Below the pieces are notes generated by a model, which was given only the letters and a program-made list of their open reading frames with translations, had not been told where the DNA came from and did no database searches. From Streptomyces sp. NBC_00525 (GTDB lineage Bacteria; Actinomycetota; Actinomycetes; Streptomycetales; Streptomycetaceae), in the NCBI RefSeq assembly GCF_036346595.1, contig NZ_CP107834.1, forward strand, positions 2,480,001-2,544,000: a stretch of 64,000 nt of DNA, read 5' to 3'. Of the stretch, positions 11,004-19,785 are shown piece after piece. A program made the translations under genes and the position numbers. Position 1 is the stretch's first letter. Each line of letters starts with the position of its first letter.

Positions 11004-11953
11004 CGGGCACTCCCGGTCTCGGTGTCGGTGTCGGTGCCGGTGCCGGTCCCGATGCCGGTGTCGGTGTCAGTGCCGGTGTCGTTCCCGGTCGTCGTCGGCT
11101 TGTTCTCGGCGACCGCCGCGAACTCCTCGATGGTCAGGGACTCGCCGCGCGCCTGCGGCGAGACACCGGCCGCGAGCAGGGCGGCCTCGGCGGCGGGCGC
11201 GGAGCCGGCCCAGCCCGCCAGTGCCGCACGCAGGGTCTTGCGGCGCTGGGCGAACGCGGCGTCCACGACCGCGAAGACCTCTTCCTTGCTCGCCGTCGTC
11301 GCCACGGGTTCGCGGCGGCGGACCAGCGAGACGAGCCCGGAGTCGACGTTGGGCGCGGGCCAGAACACCTTGCGGCCGATGGACCCGGCGCGCTTGACGT
11401 CGGTGTACCAGTTGGCCTTCACGGAGGGCACGCCGTAGACCTTGTTGCCGGGGCGGGCGGCCAGCCGGTCGGCGACCTCGGCCTGCACCATGACGAGGGT
11501 CCGCTCGATGCTGGGGAAGCGGTCGAGCACGGTGAGCAGCACCGGCACGGCGACGTTGTACGGCAGGTTGGCGACCAGCGCGGTGGGCGCGGGCCCCGGC
11601 AGTTCCCGTACGAGCATGGCGTCGGAGTGCACCAGCGCGAAGCGGTCGGCGCGGGCGGGCATCCGGGCGGCGACGGTGGCGGGCAGGGCCGCCGCGAGTA
11701 CGTCGTCGATCTCGACGGCCACGACGCGGTCCGCGACCTCAAGGAGCGCGAGGGTCAGCGAGCCGAGTCCCGGCCCGACCTCGACCACCACGTCGTCCGG
11801 CCGAACCTCCGCCGTCCGCACGATCCGGCGGACCGTGTTGGCGTCGATGACGAAGTTCTGCCCGCGCTGCTTGGTGGGGCGTACGCCGAGGGTCGCGGCC
11901 AGTTCGCGGACGTCTGCGGGGCCCAGGAGGGCGTCGGGCTCAGTGGTACTCAC
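11000..11953 (-). CDS. rsmA: 16S rRNA (adenine1518/1519-N6)-dimethyltransferase
   Basis: 317 residues. KsgA/RsmA dimethylates two adjacent adenines near the 3' end of 16S rRNA. Motifs: QRGQNFVID at the N-terminus, SAM motif [12 protein letters not shown], and catalytic NLPYNVAVP (NLPY). GTG at 11951-11953 has no ribosome site but has TACGCT six bases upstream, the arrangement of a leaderless transcript. The last ~25 residues are a low-complexity Gly/Thr/Asp tail absent from most homologues and encoded by degenerate hexamer repeats. Overlaps ispE by ATGA. Confidence 0.94.
   Translation of the reverse strand: MSTTEPDALLGPADVRELAATLGVRPTKQRGQNFVIDANTVRRIVRTAEVRPDDVVVEVGPGLGSLTLALLEVADRVVAVEIDDVLAAALPATVAARMPARADRFALVHSDAMLVRELPGPAPTALVANLPYNVAVPVLLTVLDRFPSIERTLVMVQAEVADRLAARPGNKVYGVPSVKANWYTDVKRAGSIGRKVFWPAPNVDSGLVSLVRRREPVATTASKEEVFAVVDAAFAQRRKTLRAALAGWAGSAPAAEAALLAAGVSPQARGESLTIEEFAAVAENKPTTTGNDTGTDTDTGIGTGTGTDTDTETGSAR
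11012..11100 (-). repeat. degenerate hexanucleotide repeats at the 3' end of rsmA
   Basis: About 14 imperfect copies of a GGTGTC/GGTGCC-type hexamer, encoding alternating Gly-Thr and Asp-Thr dipeptides at the RsmA C-terminus. The length is a multiple of three throughout, so copy-number change would not break the frame. Confidence 0.7.
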
Positions 11954-12006
11954 CTGTAAAGCGTAAGGCGCCCCGCCCCGGACGCCCGCCACCCGTCGCC
12001 GTCCGC

Positions 12007-12873
12007 TCAGTAGTCGAACGCCCTCGCCGTGTTGTCCGCGATCGCCTCCGCCAGCGTGTCCTCGTCCAGGCCCCTGACCTCCGCCATCGCCCGCAGCGTC
12101 ACCGGGATCAGATACGGGGCGTTGGGGCGTCCCCGGTACGGGGCCGGGGTCAGGAACGGGGCGTCCGTCTCGACGAGGACCAGTTCCAGCGGGGCGACCG
12201 CCAGCGCGTCGCGCAGCGGCTGGGCGTTCTTGAAGGTCATGTTGCCGGCGAACGACATGAAGTAGCCGGCGTCCGCGCAGATCCGGGCCATGTCCGCGTC
12301 GCCCGAGTAGCAGTGGAAGACGGTCCGCTCCGGCGCCCCCGCGTCCGCGAGGATGCGCAGGACGTCCGCGTGGGCCTCGCGGTCGTGGATGACGAGGGCC
12401 TTGCCGTGACGCTTGGCGATCTCGATGTGGGCCCGGAAGGACTCCTCCTGGGCGGCCATGCCCTCGGGGCCGGTACGGAAGTGGTCGAGGCCGGTCTCGC
12501 CGACGCCGCGTACGTGGGGCAGGGCGGCGAGCGCGTCGATCTCGGCGAGGGCGTCGTGCAGCGCGGCGCTGCCGCCCGCCTCACGGGCCCCCTGCCTCGA
12601 CCAGCCATCGGGGTCGCCGTGGACGATGCGCGGCGCCTCGTTGGGGTGGAGGGCGACGGCGGCGTGCACGTTCGCGTGGGCGGCGGCGGTCTCGGCGGCC
12701 CAGCGGGAGCCCTTCACGTCGCAGCCCACCTGGACCACGGTCGTCACGTTCACCGCGGCGGCCCTGGCCAGGCCCTCCTCGACGGTGCCGTCCTGCATGT
12801 CCAGGTGGGTGTGCGAATCGGCGACCGGGACCCGGAGGGGTTCCGGCAGCGGCGGTGCTTCGGTGCGGCTCAT
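12007..12873 (-). CDS. TatD family metal-dependent deoxyribonuclease
   Basis: 288 residues. TIM-barrel hydrolase with the family metal ligands: HTHLD near the N-terminus, [23 protein letters not shown] and ETDAPFL. TatD enzymes act on DNA ends and damaged DNA in the cytosol. ATG at 12871-12873 has no clear ribosome site; TACGAT ends seven bases upstream, as for leaderless mRNAs. It lies upstream of rsmA-ispE on the same strand, a conserved actinobacterial neighbourhood. Confidence 0.92.
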   Translation of the reverse strand: MSRTEAPPLPEPLRVPVADSHTHLDMQDGTVEEGLARAAAVNVTTVVQVGCDVKGSRWAAETAAAHANVHAAVALHPNEAPRIVHGDPDGWSRQGAREAGGSAALHDALAEIDALAALPHVRGVGETGLDHFRTGPEGMAAQEESFRAHIEIAKRHGKALVIHDREAHADVLRILADAGAPERTVFHCYSGDADMARICADAGYFMSFAGNMTFKNAQPLRDALAVAPLELVLVETDAPFLTPAPYRGRPNAPYLIPVTLRAMAEVRGLDEDTLAEAIADNTARAFDY

Positions 12874-12947
12874 GGGCACGATCGTACGAGGATCGCGCCG
12901 CGGGGGTCTCCGCCAAGCGGTCTGAGCTGTCTGAACGGTCTGAACGG

Positions 12948-13343
12948 TCACCTGCGGAAGGGGTGCAGGAGATTGGAGAGGTGCCAGTGGTGGCCGGTGG
13001 ACGGGGCGGCGGTGGCCGCGGTGGCCGGCCGGGGTTCCTCGGGCGGCTCCTGGGGGATCAGCGGTCCGGCGGGGGGCTGCGTGCGCGCGTCGTGCAGGAG
13101 CCGCTGGACGGTCGAGACCCGGCCGGCCCGCATGATCCGTACGACGTGCCCGCCGCAGTTGGCGCAGGTGGGGGTGGAAAGCGGGGACGGCACCCGTTCG
13201 CCGTCCGCCTTGTAGACCACGTAGGCGTGGTTGGAGGCGTCGACGTGGTGTTCTATCTCGTAGGCCTGCTCCCAGCCGTGCCCGCACCTCATGCAGGCGA
13301 AGGCGTAGGCCTCGTGCGCGGTGGTGATGGTGGTGTCGCTCAT
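12948..13343 (-). CDS. small zinc-ribbon-like protein, function unknown
   Basis: 131 residues. Two Cys pairs, CMRCGHGWE (about residue 17) and CANCGGH (about 65), have the spacing of a zinc ribbon; the C-terminal half is Pro/Ala-rich and probably disordered. ATG at 13341-13343 follows GAGGAG with five bases between. Similar short proteins are common in Streptomyces next to tatD and rsmI, without assigned function. An inverted repeat lies in its leader (13354-13370). Confidence 0.75.
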   Translation of the reverse strand: MSDTTITTAHEAYAFACMRCGHGWEQAYEIEHHVDASNHAYVVYKADGERVPSPLSTPTCANCGGHVVRIMRAGRVSTVQRLLHDARTQPPAGPLIPQEPPEEPRPATAATAAPSTGHHWHLSNLLHPFRR

Positions 13344-13353
13344 GCCTGCTCCT

Positions 13354-13370
13354 CTTGTCCGTCGGACAAG
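13354..13370. promoter_or_regulatory. inverted repeat in the leader of the zinc-ribbon gene
   Basis: CTTGTCC, three bases, GGACAAG, directly upstream of the ribosome site of the gene starting at 13343. It could be an operator or an mRNA hairpin; nothing decides between them. Confidence 0.4.
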
Positions 13371-13503
13371 CACTCCGGGGAATGCGCCCTGAATTCCAGT
13401 GGACGCCTTCGCCGGCGGGAGCGCACCGGGCCGGGTCGAGTATTGGAGCGGTTTTGGCCTGCTCGTGGTCAAAGAGCCCGGTTCGCGGCTCTCGCTTTGC
13501 TTT

Positions 13504-14391
13504 TCACGATAGTCCTTTGCCGTCCGCGTGGCCGGTCCTGGCCGCATTCTTTGCCGCGACGACCGCGTCGAACACCTCGCGTTTGGGCAGGCCCGCCTCG
13601 GCGGCCACGGCGGCGATCGCCTCCTTGCGCCTCTCCCCCGCCTCCTCGCGCACCCGCACCCTGCGCACCAGCTCCCCGGCGTCCAGTTCCTCGCCGCCCG
13701 CGGGCGCGCCCTCGACGACGACGGTGATCTCGCCGCGCACCTGCTCGGCGGCCGACCAGGCGGCGAGATCGCCCAGCGGGCCGCGCTTGACCTCCTCGTA
13801 CGTCTTGGTCAGTTCCCGGCACACGGCGCCCCGCCGTTCCGCGCCGAACACCTCGGCCATCGCGGCGAGGGTGTCGTCCAGCCGGTGCGGTGCCTCGAAG
13901 AAGACCATCGTGCGGGGCTCGCGGGCGACCTCGCGGAGCTTGGAGAGGCGTTCGCCGCCCTTGCGCGGCAGGAACCCCTCGAAGCAGAACCGGTCCACCG
14001 GCAGCGCGGACAGGGCGAGCGCGGTGAGCACGGCGGACGGGCCGGGCACGGCGGTGACCCGGATGTCCTGCTCCACGGCGGCGGCGACCAGCCGGTAGCC
14101 GGGGTCGGAGACGGACGGCATGCCCGCGTCCGTGACCAGCAGCACCCGGGCGCCGCCGACCAGCGCCTCCACGAGTTCCGGCGTGCGCGCGGACTCGTTC
14201 CCCTCGAAGTAGGAGACGACGCGGCCCGTGGTGTGGACGCCGAGCCCCTGCGTCAGCCGGCGCAGCCGGCGGGTGTCCTCGGCGGCGATGACGTCGGCCG
14301 CCTCCAGCTCGGCGGCGAGCCGGGGCGGGGCGTCCGCCAGGTCGCCGATGGGGGTCCCTGCGAGCACGAGCGTTCCAGTCGATCCAGTCAC
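13504..14391 (-). CDS. rsmI: 16S rRNA (cytidine1402-2'-O)-methyltransferase
   Basis: 295 residues, tetrapyrrole-methylase fold. Signatures: LVLAGTPIGDLAD at the N-terminus, AAEDTRRLRRL, the SAM loop VTDAGMPSVSDPGYRLV, and VPGPSAVLTALALSALP. It 2'-O-methylates C1402 of 16S rRNA together with RsmH. GTG at 14389-14391 follows GGGAGG. It is divergent from pmt with about 60 bp between them. Confidence 0.94.
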   Translation of the reverse strand: MTGSTGTLVLAGTPIGDLADAPPRLAAELEAADVIAAEDTRRLRRLTQGLGVHTTGRVVSYFEGNESARTPELVEALVGGARVLLVTDAGMPSVSDPGYRLVAAAVEQDIRVTAVPGPSAVLTALALSALPVDRFCFEGFLPRKGGERLSKLREVAREPRTMVFFEAPHRLDDTLAAMAEVFGAERRGAVCRELTKTYEEVKRGPLGDLAAWSAAEQVRGEITVVVEGAPAGGEELDAGELVRRVRVREEAGERRKEAIAAVAAEAGLPKREVFDAVVAAKNAARTGHADGKGLS

Positions 14392-14452
14392 CGTCCCATC
14401 CTCCCAGTACCGGCCGCGCCCCTCCCACAGACGTGTTCCCTACGATGGCGCC

Positions 14453-16231
14453 GTGACGAGTACTGCGCCCGACGCCCGGCAGGGCGAAGACGCCGGGGAA
14501 CAGCACGGCACGGAGCCGACCTCCTGGGAGCGGCGGCTGCGCCGCTTCGGCCATTCCCCGCGCCCCGGAATCGGGCTGCGCGAGCGGCTGGTTCCGCCGT
14601 ACACCCGGCCCGGAAAGCAGCTGTGGGCGGTGCTCGGCGTGCCGCCGGGGCTCGCCGAACGGCTGGTCCGCTGGTCGGCCTGGGGCGGGCCGCTGCTGGT
14701 GGCCGCGGTCGCCGGTGTGCTGCGGTTCTGGAAGCTGGGCAGCCCGCATGCGGTGATATTCGACGAGACGTACTACGCGAAGGACTCCTGGGCGCTGGTC
14801 AACCAGGGGTACGAGGGCGCGTGGCCCAAGGACGTCGACCGGCTGATCCTGAACGACCCCTCGCAGGTTCCGGTGCCGACCGATCCCGGTTATGTGGTGC
14901 ATCCGCCGGTCGGCAAGTGGATCATCGGCCTGGGCGAGCAGATGTTCGGGTTCACGCCATTCGGCTGGCGGTTCATGGTGGCGCTGCTCGGCACGGTGTC
15001 GGTGCTGATGCTGTGCCGGATCGGCCGCAGGCTGTTCCGCTCGACGTTCCTGGGCTGTCTGGCGGGCACGCTGCTCGCGGTGGACGGGCTGCACTTCGTG
15101 ATGAGCCGCACCGCGCTGCTCGACCTGGTGCTGATGTTCTTCGTGCTGGCCGCGTTCGGCTGTCTGCTGGTCGACCGCGACTGGGCGAGGCGGCGGCTGG
15201 CGGCGGCGCTGCCGGTGGACGAGGAGGGCGTGCTGCGCCCGGACGCGCGGGTCGCGGAGAACCTGCGGCTGGGGTGGCGGCCGTGGCGCATCGCGGCGGG
15301 CGTCTCGCTGGGTCTGGCCTTCGGCACGAAGTGGAACGGCCTGTACATCATGGTCGCGTTCGGCCTGATGACGGTGTTGTGGGACGTGGGCGCGCGCCGC
15401 ACCGCGGGGGCCGTGCGGCCGTATCTCGCGGTGCTGCGGCGCGATGTGCTGCCGGCGTTCGTGTCGGTGGTGCCGGTCGCGATCGCCACGTACCTGGCGT
15501 CCTGGACGGGCTGGATCGTCCGCGACTCGCCGGGCCACCGCGGCTACTACCGGGACTGGGCGGCGACGGACGGCACCGGCGGCAGCTGGACCTGGCTGCC
15601 GGACTGGCTGCGCAGCCTGTGGCACTACGAGTACCAGGTGTACGAGTTCCATGTGAACCTGACGTCCGGGCACACGTACCAGTCCAATCCGTGGAGCTGG
15701 ATCATCCTGGGCCGGCCGGTCTCCTACTTCTACGAGGAGCAGAACGGCTGCCCGACGTCCTCGACCGGCAAGTGCGCCCGCGAGGTGCTGGCGATCGGGA
15801 CGCCGCTGCTGTGGTGGGCGGCCTGTTTCGCGCTGGCGTACGTGCTGTGGCGCTGGTTCTTCCGCCGCGACTGGCGGGCGGGCGCGATCGCCTGCGGGGT
15901 GGCCGCGGGCTGGCTGCCGTGGTTCCTGTACCAGGAGCGCACGATCTTCCTGTTCTACGCGGTCGTCTTCGTGCCGTTCCTGTGCCTGGCGGTGGCGATG
16001 ATGGCCGGGGCGATGCTGGGACCGGCCGCGGAGACGGGGACGCGGTACGAACTCGGCCTGGTGAAGCCCGATCCCACGGGCGAACGGCGGCGGACGCTGG
16101 GGGCGGTCGCGGTCGGGGTGCTGGTGCTGCTGATCATCTGGAACTTCATCTACTTCTGGCCGCTTTACACCGGAACCCCCATCCCGGAGGACTCCTGGCG
16201 CGACCGGATGTGGCTGGACACCTGGATCTGA
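14453..16231 (+). CDS. pmt: dolichyl-phosphate-mannose--protein mannosyltransferase (Pmt)
   Basis: 592 residues, GT39 family, polytopic membrane protein. It O-mannosylates secreted proteins from polyprenyl-phosphate mannose. Key sites: the acidic pair in the first external loop (VIFDETYYAKDSWAL), then alternating helices and loops with HPPVGKW and a C-terminal PMT_4TMC block ending YTGTPIPEDSWRDRMWL. GTG at 14453-14455 has no ribosome site; TACGAT lies six bases upstream (14441-14446), consistent with a leaderless message. Confidence 0.92.
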   Translation: MTSTAPDARQGEDAGEQHGTEPTSWERRLRRFGHSPRPGIGLRERLVPPYTRPGKQLWAVLGVPPGLAERLVRWSAWGGPLLVAAVAGVLRFWKLGSPHAVIFDETYYAKDSWALVNQGYEGAWPKDVDRLILNDPSQVPVPTDPGYVVHPPVGKWIIGLGEQMFGFTPFGWRFMVALLGTVSVLMLCRIGRRLFRSTFLGCLAGTLLAVDGLHFVMSRTALLDLVLMFFVLAAFGCLLVDRDWARRRLAAALPVDEEGVLRPDARVAENLRLGWRPWRIAAGVSLGLAFGTKWNGLYIMVAFGLMTVLWDVGARRTAGAVRPYLAVLRRDVLPAFVSVVPVAIATYLASWTGWIVRDSPGHRGYYRDWAATDGTGGSWTWLPDWLRSLWHYEYQVYEFHVNLTSGHTYQSNPWSWIILGRPVSYFYEEQNGCPTSSTGKCAREVLAIGTPLLWWAACFALAYVLWRWFFRRDWRAGAIACGVAAGWLPWFLYQERTIFLFYAVVFVPFLCLAVAMMAGAMLGPAAETGTRYELGLVKPDPTGERRRTLGAVAVGVLVLLIIWNFIYFWPLYTGTPIPEDSWRDRMWLDTWI

Positions 16232-16326
16232 CCGGAGCGTTCGCGCCAATCGCCTCCGGGCGCATCGCAGTCCGGTAACGACCGGCACCCGTGTCACTAC
16301 TGTCCCGTAAGGTGCCCCCTACAGCC

Positions 16327-16346
16327 TTCTTGAACGTGTTCAAGAA
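16327..16346. promoter_or_regulatory. 20-bp palindrome upstream of the penicillin-binding protein gene
   Basis: Perfect arms TTCTTGAAC / GTTCAAGAA around GT, about 30 bp before the start codon at 16377 and followed by an A run rather than a T run. The dyad and position fit a repressor operator better than a terminator. No regulator gene is adjacent. Confidence 0.5.
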
Positions 16347-16376
16347 AAAAGCTCCGGGGGATGGGGACGGCAGGGA

Positions 16377-18026
16377 ATGCGCAGTGGAGCGAAGGTAGGC
16401 ATAGTCGGCGGGGTGTTCGCGCTCGTCCTGGGCGGGGTGGGTTACGGGGCGTACAACATCCTGGACGGCCTCGGGGGCAACGGCGGCGGGGACGGTACGA
16501 GCACCGCCGCCGACTCCACCGAGGTGCGGACGGGTCCGGTGACCGAGAAGGAGATCGCCGAGACCTCGAAGAAGTTCCTGGCCGCCTGGGCGAAGGGCGA
16601 CGCCGCGACGGCGGCGGCCCTCACCAACAACAAGGGCGACGCCGAGCCCGCGCTGGCCGGGTTCAGCGAGAAGGCCCATGTCACCGAGGCCGTGATCACG
16701 CCCGGCCCGGCGACCGGTTCGACGGTCCCGTACACGGTGAAGGCGACCGTCTCGTACGAGGGCGCCTCCAAGCCGTTGTCGTACGCCTCGAAACTGACCG
16801 TCGTACGCGGGCTGACGACCGGGCGCGCGCTGGTGGACTGGGAGCCGTCCGTCATCCACCCGGAGCTGGACAAGGGCGAGTCGCTGCAGACGGGCGAGTC
16901 GTCCACCGCGTCGATCGAGGCGGTGGACCGCAACGGCCAGGTGCTCACCGTGGAGAAGTACCCGTCGCTGGGCGGCATCCTGGGCGAGCTGCGCAAGAAG
17001 TACGGCGAGAAGGCCGGCGGCACGACGGGCATCGAGACCTGGATCAGCGGCGCGAACGCGGACGGCGTGAACCAGACGCTGCTCACCCTGGTGAAGGGCA
17101 AGCCGGGCCGGGTGCAGACGACGCTCGACGCGAAGATCCAGGCGGCGGCCGAGCGGGGCGTGAAGAAGTACGAGAAGGCGTCGGTGGCCGCCGTCGAGCC
17201 CTCCACGGGCGCGATCCGGGCCATCGCGAACAATCCCTCGACCGGCTTCGAGCCGGCCCGCAGCGGTGCGGTGGCCCCCGGCTCGACGATGAAGATCATC
17301 ACCGCCGCGATGATCATCCAGAACGGCCTCGGCAGTGCGAACAGCGCCGTGCAGTGCCCGCCGGACGTGCAGTGGGAGGGCGTCACCTTCCACAACCTGG
17401 ACAACTTCTCGATCCCGAACGCGACGCTGAAGCGGGCCTTCGCCAAGTCCTGCAACACCACCTTCATCAAGCCGGTGGCGCCCCTGAAGGACAAGCGCGA
17501 CACCGCGCTGAAGCTGGAGGCCGAGCGGTACTTCGGGATCGGGCTCAACTGGCAGACGGGCATCGTCACGGTCGACGGCAAGGTCCCGGAGTCCTCCGGC
17601 GCCGAGACCGCCGCCTCGTACATCGGTCAGGGCAAGATCCAGATGAACCCGCTCAACATGGCGTCGGTCACCGCCACCGCGGTCAACGGCCGCTTCCTGC
17701 AGCCGTTCATCGTCCCGCGGTCCCTGGACAACCGGACCTTCGCCACCGCGACCCCGCTGCCGCCCGGCGTCTCCGCCCAGCTCAAGGAGATGCTCCGCTA
17801 CACCGCGACCAGCCCCGAGGGCACCGCGACCCAGGCCATGGCCAACGTGGGCGGCGACAAGGGCGCCAAGACCGGCTCGGCGGAGATCGACGGCCACGCC
17901 ACGTCCGACAGCTGGTTCACCGGCTTCAGCAACGACCTGGCGGCCGCCGCACTGGTCCGGTCCGGCGGCCACGGCGGCGACGCGGCGGGCCCGGTCGTCG
18001 CGGAGGTCCTGCGCGCGGGCCCGTGA
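16377..18026 (+). CDS. penicillin-binding transpeptidase with MecA-N-like domain
   Basis: 549 residues: a short cytosolic start, one membrane anchor (about 6-29), a MecA_N/NTF2-like domain (about 55-165), a linker, and a transpeptidase domain (from about 260). Catalytic motifs are STMK (Ser303, Lys306), SCN (Ser358, Asn360) and KTG (Lys498-Gly500), so it should be active. It crosslinks peptidoglycan outside the membrane. Proteins of this type bind beta-lactams; whether this one has low affinity cannot be read from sequence. A 20-bp palindrome precedes it. Confidence 0.92.
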   Translation: MRSGAKVGIVGGVFALVLGGVGYGAYNILDGLGGNGGGDGTSTAADSTEVRTGPVTEKEIAETSKKFLAAWAKGDAATAAALTNNKGDAEPALAGFSEKAHVTEAVITPGPATGSTVPYTVKATVSYEGASKPLSYASKLTVVRGLTTGRALVDWEPSVIHPELDKGESLQTGESSTASIEAVDRNGQVLTVEKYPSLGGILGELRKKYGEKAGGTTGIETWISGANADGVNQTLLTLVKGKPGRVQTTLDAKIQAAAERGVKKYEKASVAAVEPSTGAIRAIANNPSTGFEPARSGAVAPGSTMKIITAAMIIQNGLGSANSAVQCPPDVQWEGVTFHNLDNFSIPNATLKRAFAKSCNTTFIKPVAPLKDKRDTALKLEAERYFGIGLNWQTGIVTVDGKVPESSGAETAASYIGQGKIQMNPLNMASVTATAVNGRFLQPFIVPRSLDNRTFATATPLPPGVSAQLKEMLRYTATSPEGTATQAMANVGGDKGAKTGSAEIDGHATSDSWFTGFSNDLAAAALVRSGGHGGDAAGPVVAEVLRAGP

Positions 18027-18033
18027 GGTCGGT

Positions 18034-18666
18034 TCAGTAGGCGACCGTGAAGTGCCGTTCGCCGTACGGCACTTCCAGCTCGTCCAGGACCGCGGCCGCC
18101 AGGTCCTCCGCCGAGATGCGGGAGGTGCCGTCCGGCGCGGTCAGGAGCGTGGTGGTGCCCCGGCGGTAGCTGCCCGTGCGGGAGCCCGGCTCCAGGACGG
18201 CGGGCGGGCTGAGGTAGATCCAGTCGGCCGAGTGGGCCCGGCAGGCGGCGAGTTGGGCGGTGCTGGCGTCGGCGACCGTGCGCCACCGCGCCGGTACGTA
18301 GGCCGGGTCGTCCCGCACGAGCCGGCCGGGGTGTCCGGGGACCTCCAGCGGGCCCGACCCGCCGATCACCAGGACGCGCGTCCCGGCCGCTGCCGCCGCG
18401 TCGAGCAGCGCCGTCGTGGTCGCGGCGATCGTGTGCTCCCGGCCCGCCGGCGGCCGGGTGGCGGCCACCACCGCGTCGGCGCCCGCGAACAGGGCGGCCA
18501 TCGCGGCGGTGTCGTTCGCGTCACCCGCCACCGGGGTGACGCCGGGCGGCAGGGCCTCGGGCCGGGTGCTGCGGTAGACCGCGAGGGGCGTGTGGCCCCG
18601 GCTCACGGCTTCGGCGACGACGCGGGAGCCGGCCATGCCTGCGGCTCCGAGAACGGCGATCCTCAT
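18034..18666 (-). CDS. NAD(P)H-binding oxidoreductase (atypical SDR / NmrA-like)
   Basis: 210 residues. The N-terminus MRIAVLGAAGMAGSRVV is a Rossmann dinucleotide loop (GxxGxxG), and TPVAGDANDTAAM follows the second strand, as in NAD(P)-binding epimerase-like proteins. No Tyr-x-x-x-Lys pair is obvious. Start ATG at 18664-18666 follows GAAAGGA. It overlaps the EamA exporter stop as ATGA, so the two are translated together, and both face the divergent LysR gene. Confidence 0.85.
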   Translation of the reverse strand: MRIAVLGAAGMAGSRVVAEAVSRGHTPLAVYRSTRPEALPPGVTPVAGDANDTAAMAALFAGADAVVAATRPPAGREHTIAATTTALLDAAAAAGTRVLVIGGSGPLEVPGHPGRLVRDDPAYVPARWRTVADASTAQLAACRAHSADWIYLSPPAVLEPGSRTGSYRRGTTTLLTAPDGTSRISAEDLAAAVLDELEVPYGERHFTVAY

Positions 18667-19694
18667 GGGTGGGTCCTTTCGGGTGCGGATGCGGGTGCGG
18701 GTGCGGGTTGGTGTGCCGGTGCGGGTTCGTGTGCCGGTGCGGGTTCGGGTTCGTGTGCCGGTGCGGGTTCGTGCACCGGTGCGGGGGCGGACGTGGTGGC
18801 CGTTGGGGTACGCGCCGAGCGGCCCGGCAACTGGCCCCCGACGATGGAGGCCAGGGCGAGCGCGAAGCCCAGCAGCTGGACCGGGCCGAGCGTCTGGCCG
18901 AGGACGAGCACGCCCAGTCCGGCCGCGACCAGCGGGGAGAGCAGACCGAGGACGGCGACCGAGGTGACCGGCAGCTTGGCGATGCCCTGGAACCACAGGG
19001 CGTACGTGAGCAGCCCGCCGATCAGGCCCAGCCAGAGGTAGCCGAGCGCGGCCCGGCCGTCGATCGCGGGCGGCGCGCCCTCGGCGAGGAAGGTGACCGG
19101 GGCGAGGAAGAGGCCCCCTGCGGTGAGCTGCCAGCCCGTGAAGGCGAGCGGACCCACGCCTTCGGGCCGCCCCCACCGCTTGGTGAGCGTCACGCCGAGC
19201 CCCATCGTTATCGCTCCGGCGAGCCCCGCCGCCACCCCGGCCGCGTCCAGCGACGCGGCGGGCCCGATGACGACCAGGCCGACGCCGGCCACCCCCGTGA
19301 CGCCCCACACCAGGGGCCGGGCGGACAGCGGCCGGCCCAGTACGGCCACCGCGAGAACGGCGACGACGAGGGGCTGCGCGGCGCCCAGGGTCGCGGCGAC
19401 CCCGCCCGGCAGCCGCTCCGCCGCGATGAACAGCAGCGGCAGGAAGAGCCCGATGTTGAGGACCCCCAGCACCGCCGCCTTCCCCCACCAGGCGCCGCGC
19501 GGCAGCGTGCGGGTCAGGACGAGGGCGATCAGCCCGGCGGGCAGGGCGCGCAGCAGACCGGCGAACAGCGGGTGCCCGGCCGGCAGGAACTCCGTGGTGA
19601 CGATGTAGGTCGTGCCCCACACCGCCGGTGCGAACGCGGTCAGGGCGGTCCGGGGCAGGTTCCCGGCGGCTCCTCGCATGGGTCGGCTTGTCAT
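18663..19694 (-). CDS. EamA/DMT family exporter
   Basis: 343 residues, ten predicted membrane helices in two EamA repeats (about 15-140 and 155-285), typical of drug/metabolite exporters. The last ~50 residues are a cytosolic tail of tandem Pro-Ala-His-Glu repeats that most homologues lack. The start is uncertain: ATG at 19692-19694 or the ATG 15 bases downstream; neither has a strong ribosome site. It is divergent from the LysR gene, which probably controls it; substrate unknown. Confidence 0.87.
   Translation of the reverse strand: MTSRPMRGAAGNLPRTALTAFAPAVWGTTYIVTTEFLPAGHPLFAGLLRALPAGLIALVLTRTLPRGAWWGKAAVLGVLNIGLFLPLLFIAAERLPGGVAATLGAAQPLVVAVLAVAVLGRPLSARPLVWGVTGVAGVGLVVIGPAASLDAAGVAAGLAGAITMGLGVTLTKRWGRPEGVGPLAFTGWQLTAGGLFLAPVTFLAEGAPPAIDGRAALGYLWLGLIGGLLTYALWFQGIAKLPVTSVAVLGLLSPLVAAGLGVLVLGQTLGPVQLLGFALALASIVGGQLPGRSARTPTATTSAPAPVHEPAPAHEPEPAPAHEPAPAHQPAPAPASAPERTHP
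18680..18786 (-). repeat. tandem repeats encoding the exporter tail
   Basis: Imperfect repeats built on GGTTCGTGTGCCGGTGCG (18 bp) and shorter hexamers, encoding Glu-Pro-Ala-Pro-Ala-His units. The period is a multiple of three. Confidence 0.7.
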
Positions 19695-19717
19695 GTCTCG
19701 AAGTCTCGGCCCGCGCC

Positions 19718-19785
19718 CATTGATGAGTCCAACACATGTCTGTCAGTTCATTGATCTCGATTCGCGATGAGTGGACGATGTGCCC
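19718..19785 (+). promoter_or_regulatory. lysR promoter with repeated CATTGAT sites
   Basis: TTGATC (19751-19756), 17 bases, GACGAT (19774-19779), then six bases to ATG at 19786: a plausible promoter for a leaderless lysR mRNA. CATTGAT occurs at 19718-19724 and again at 19749-19755, 31 bp apart (about three helical turns), which could be LysR contact sites shared with the divergent exporter promoter. Confidence 0.45.

Noticed and set aside
16327..16350. Hairpin read as the pmt terminator
   Set aside because: It is about 95 bp after the pmt stop and followed by A, not T; a regulatory dyad fits better.
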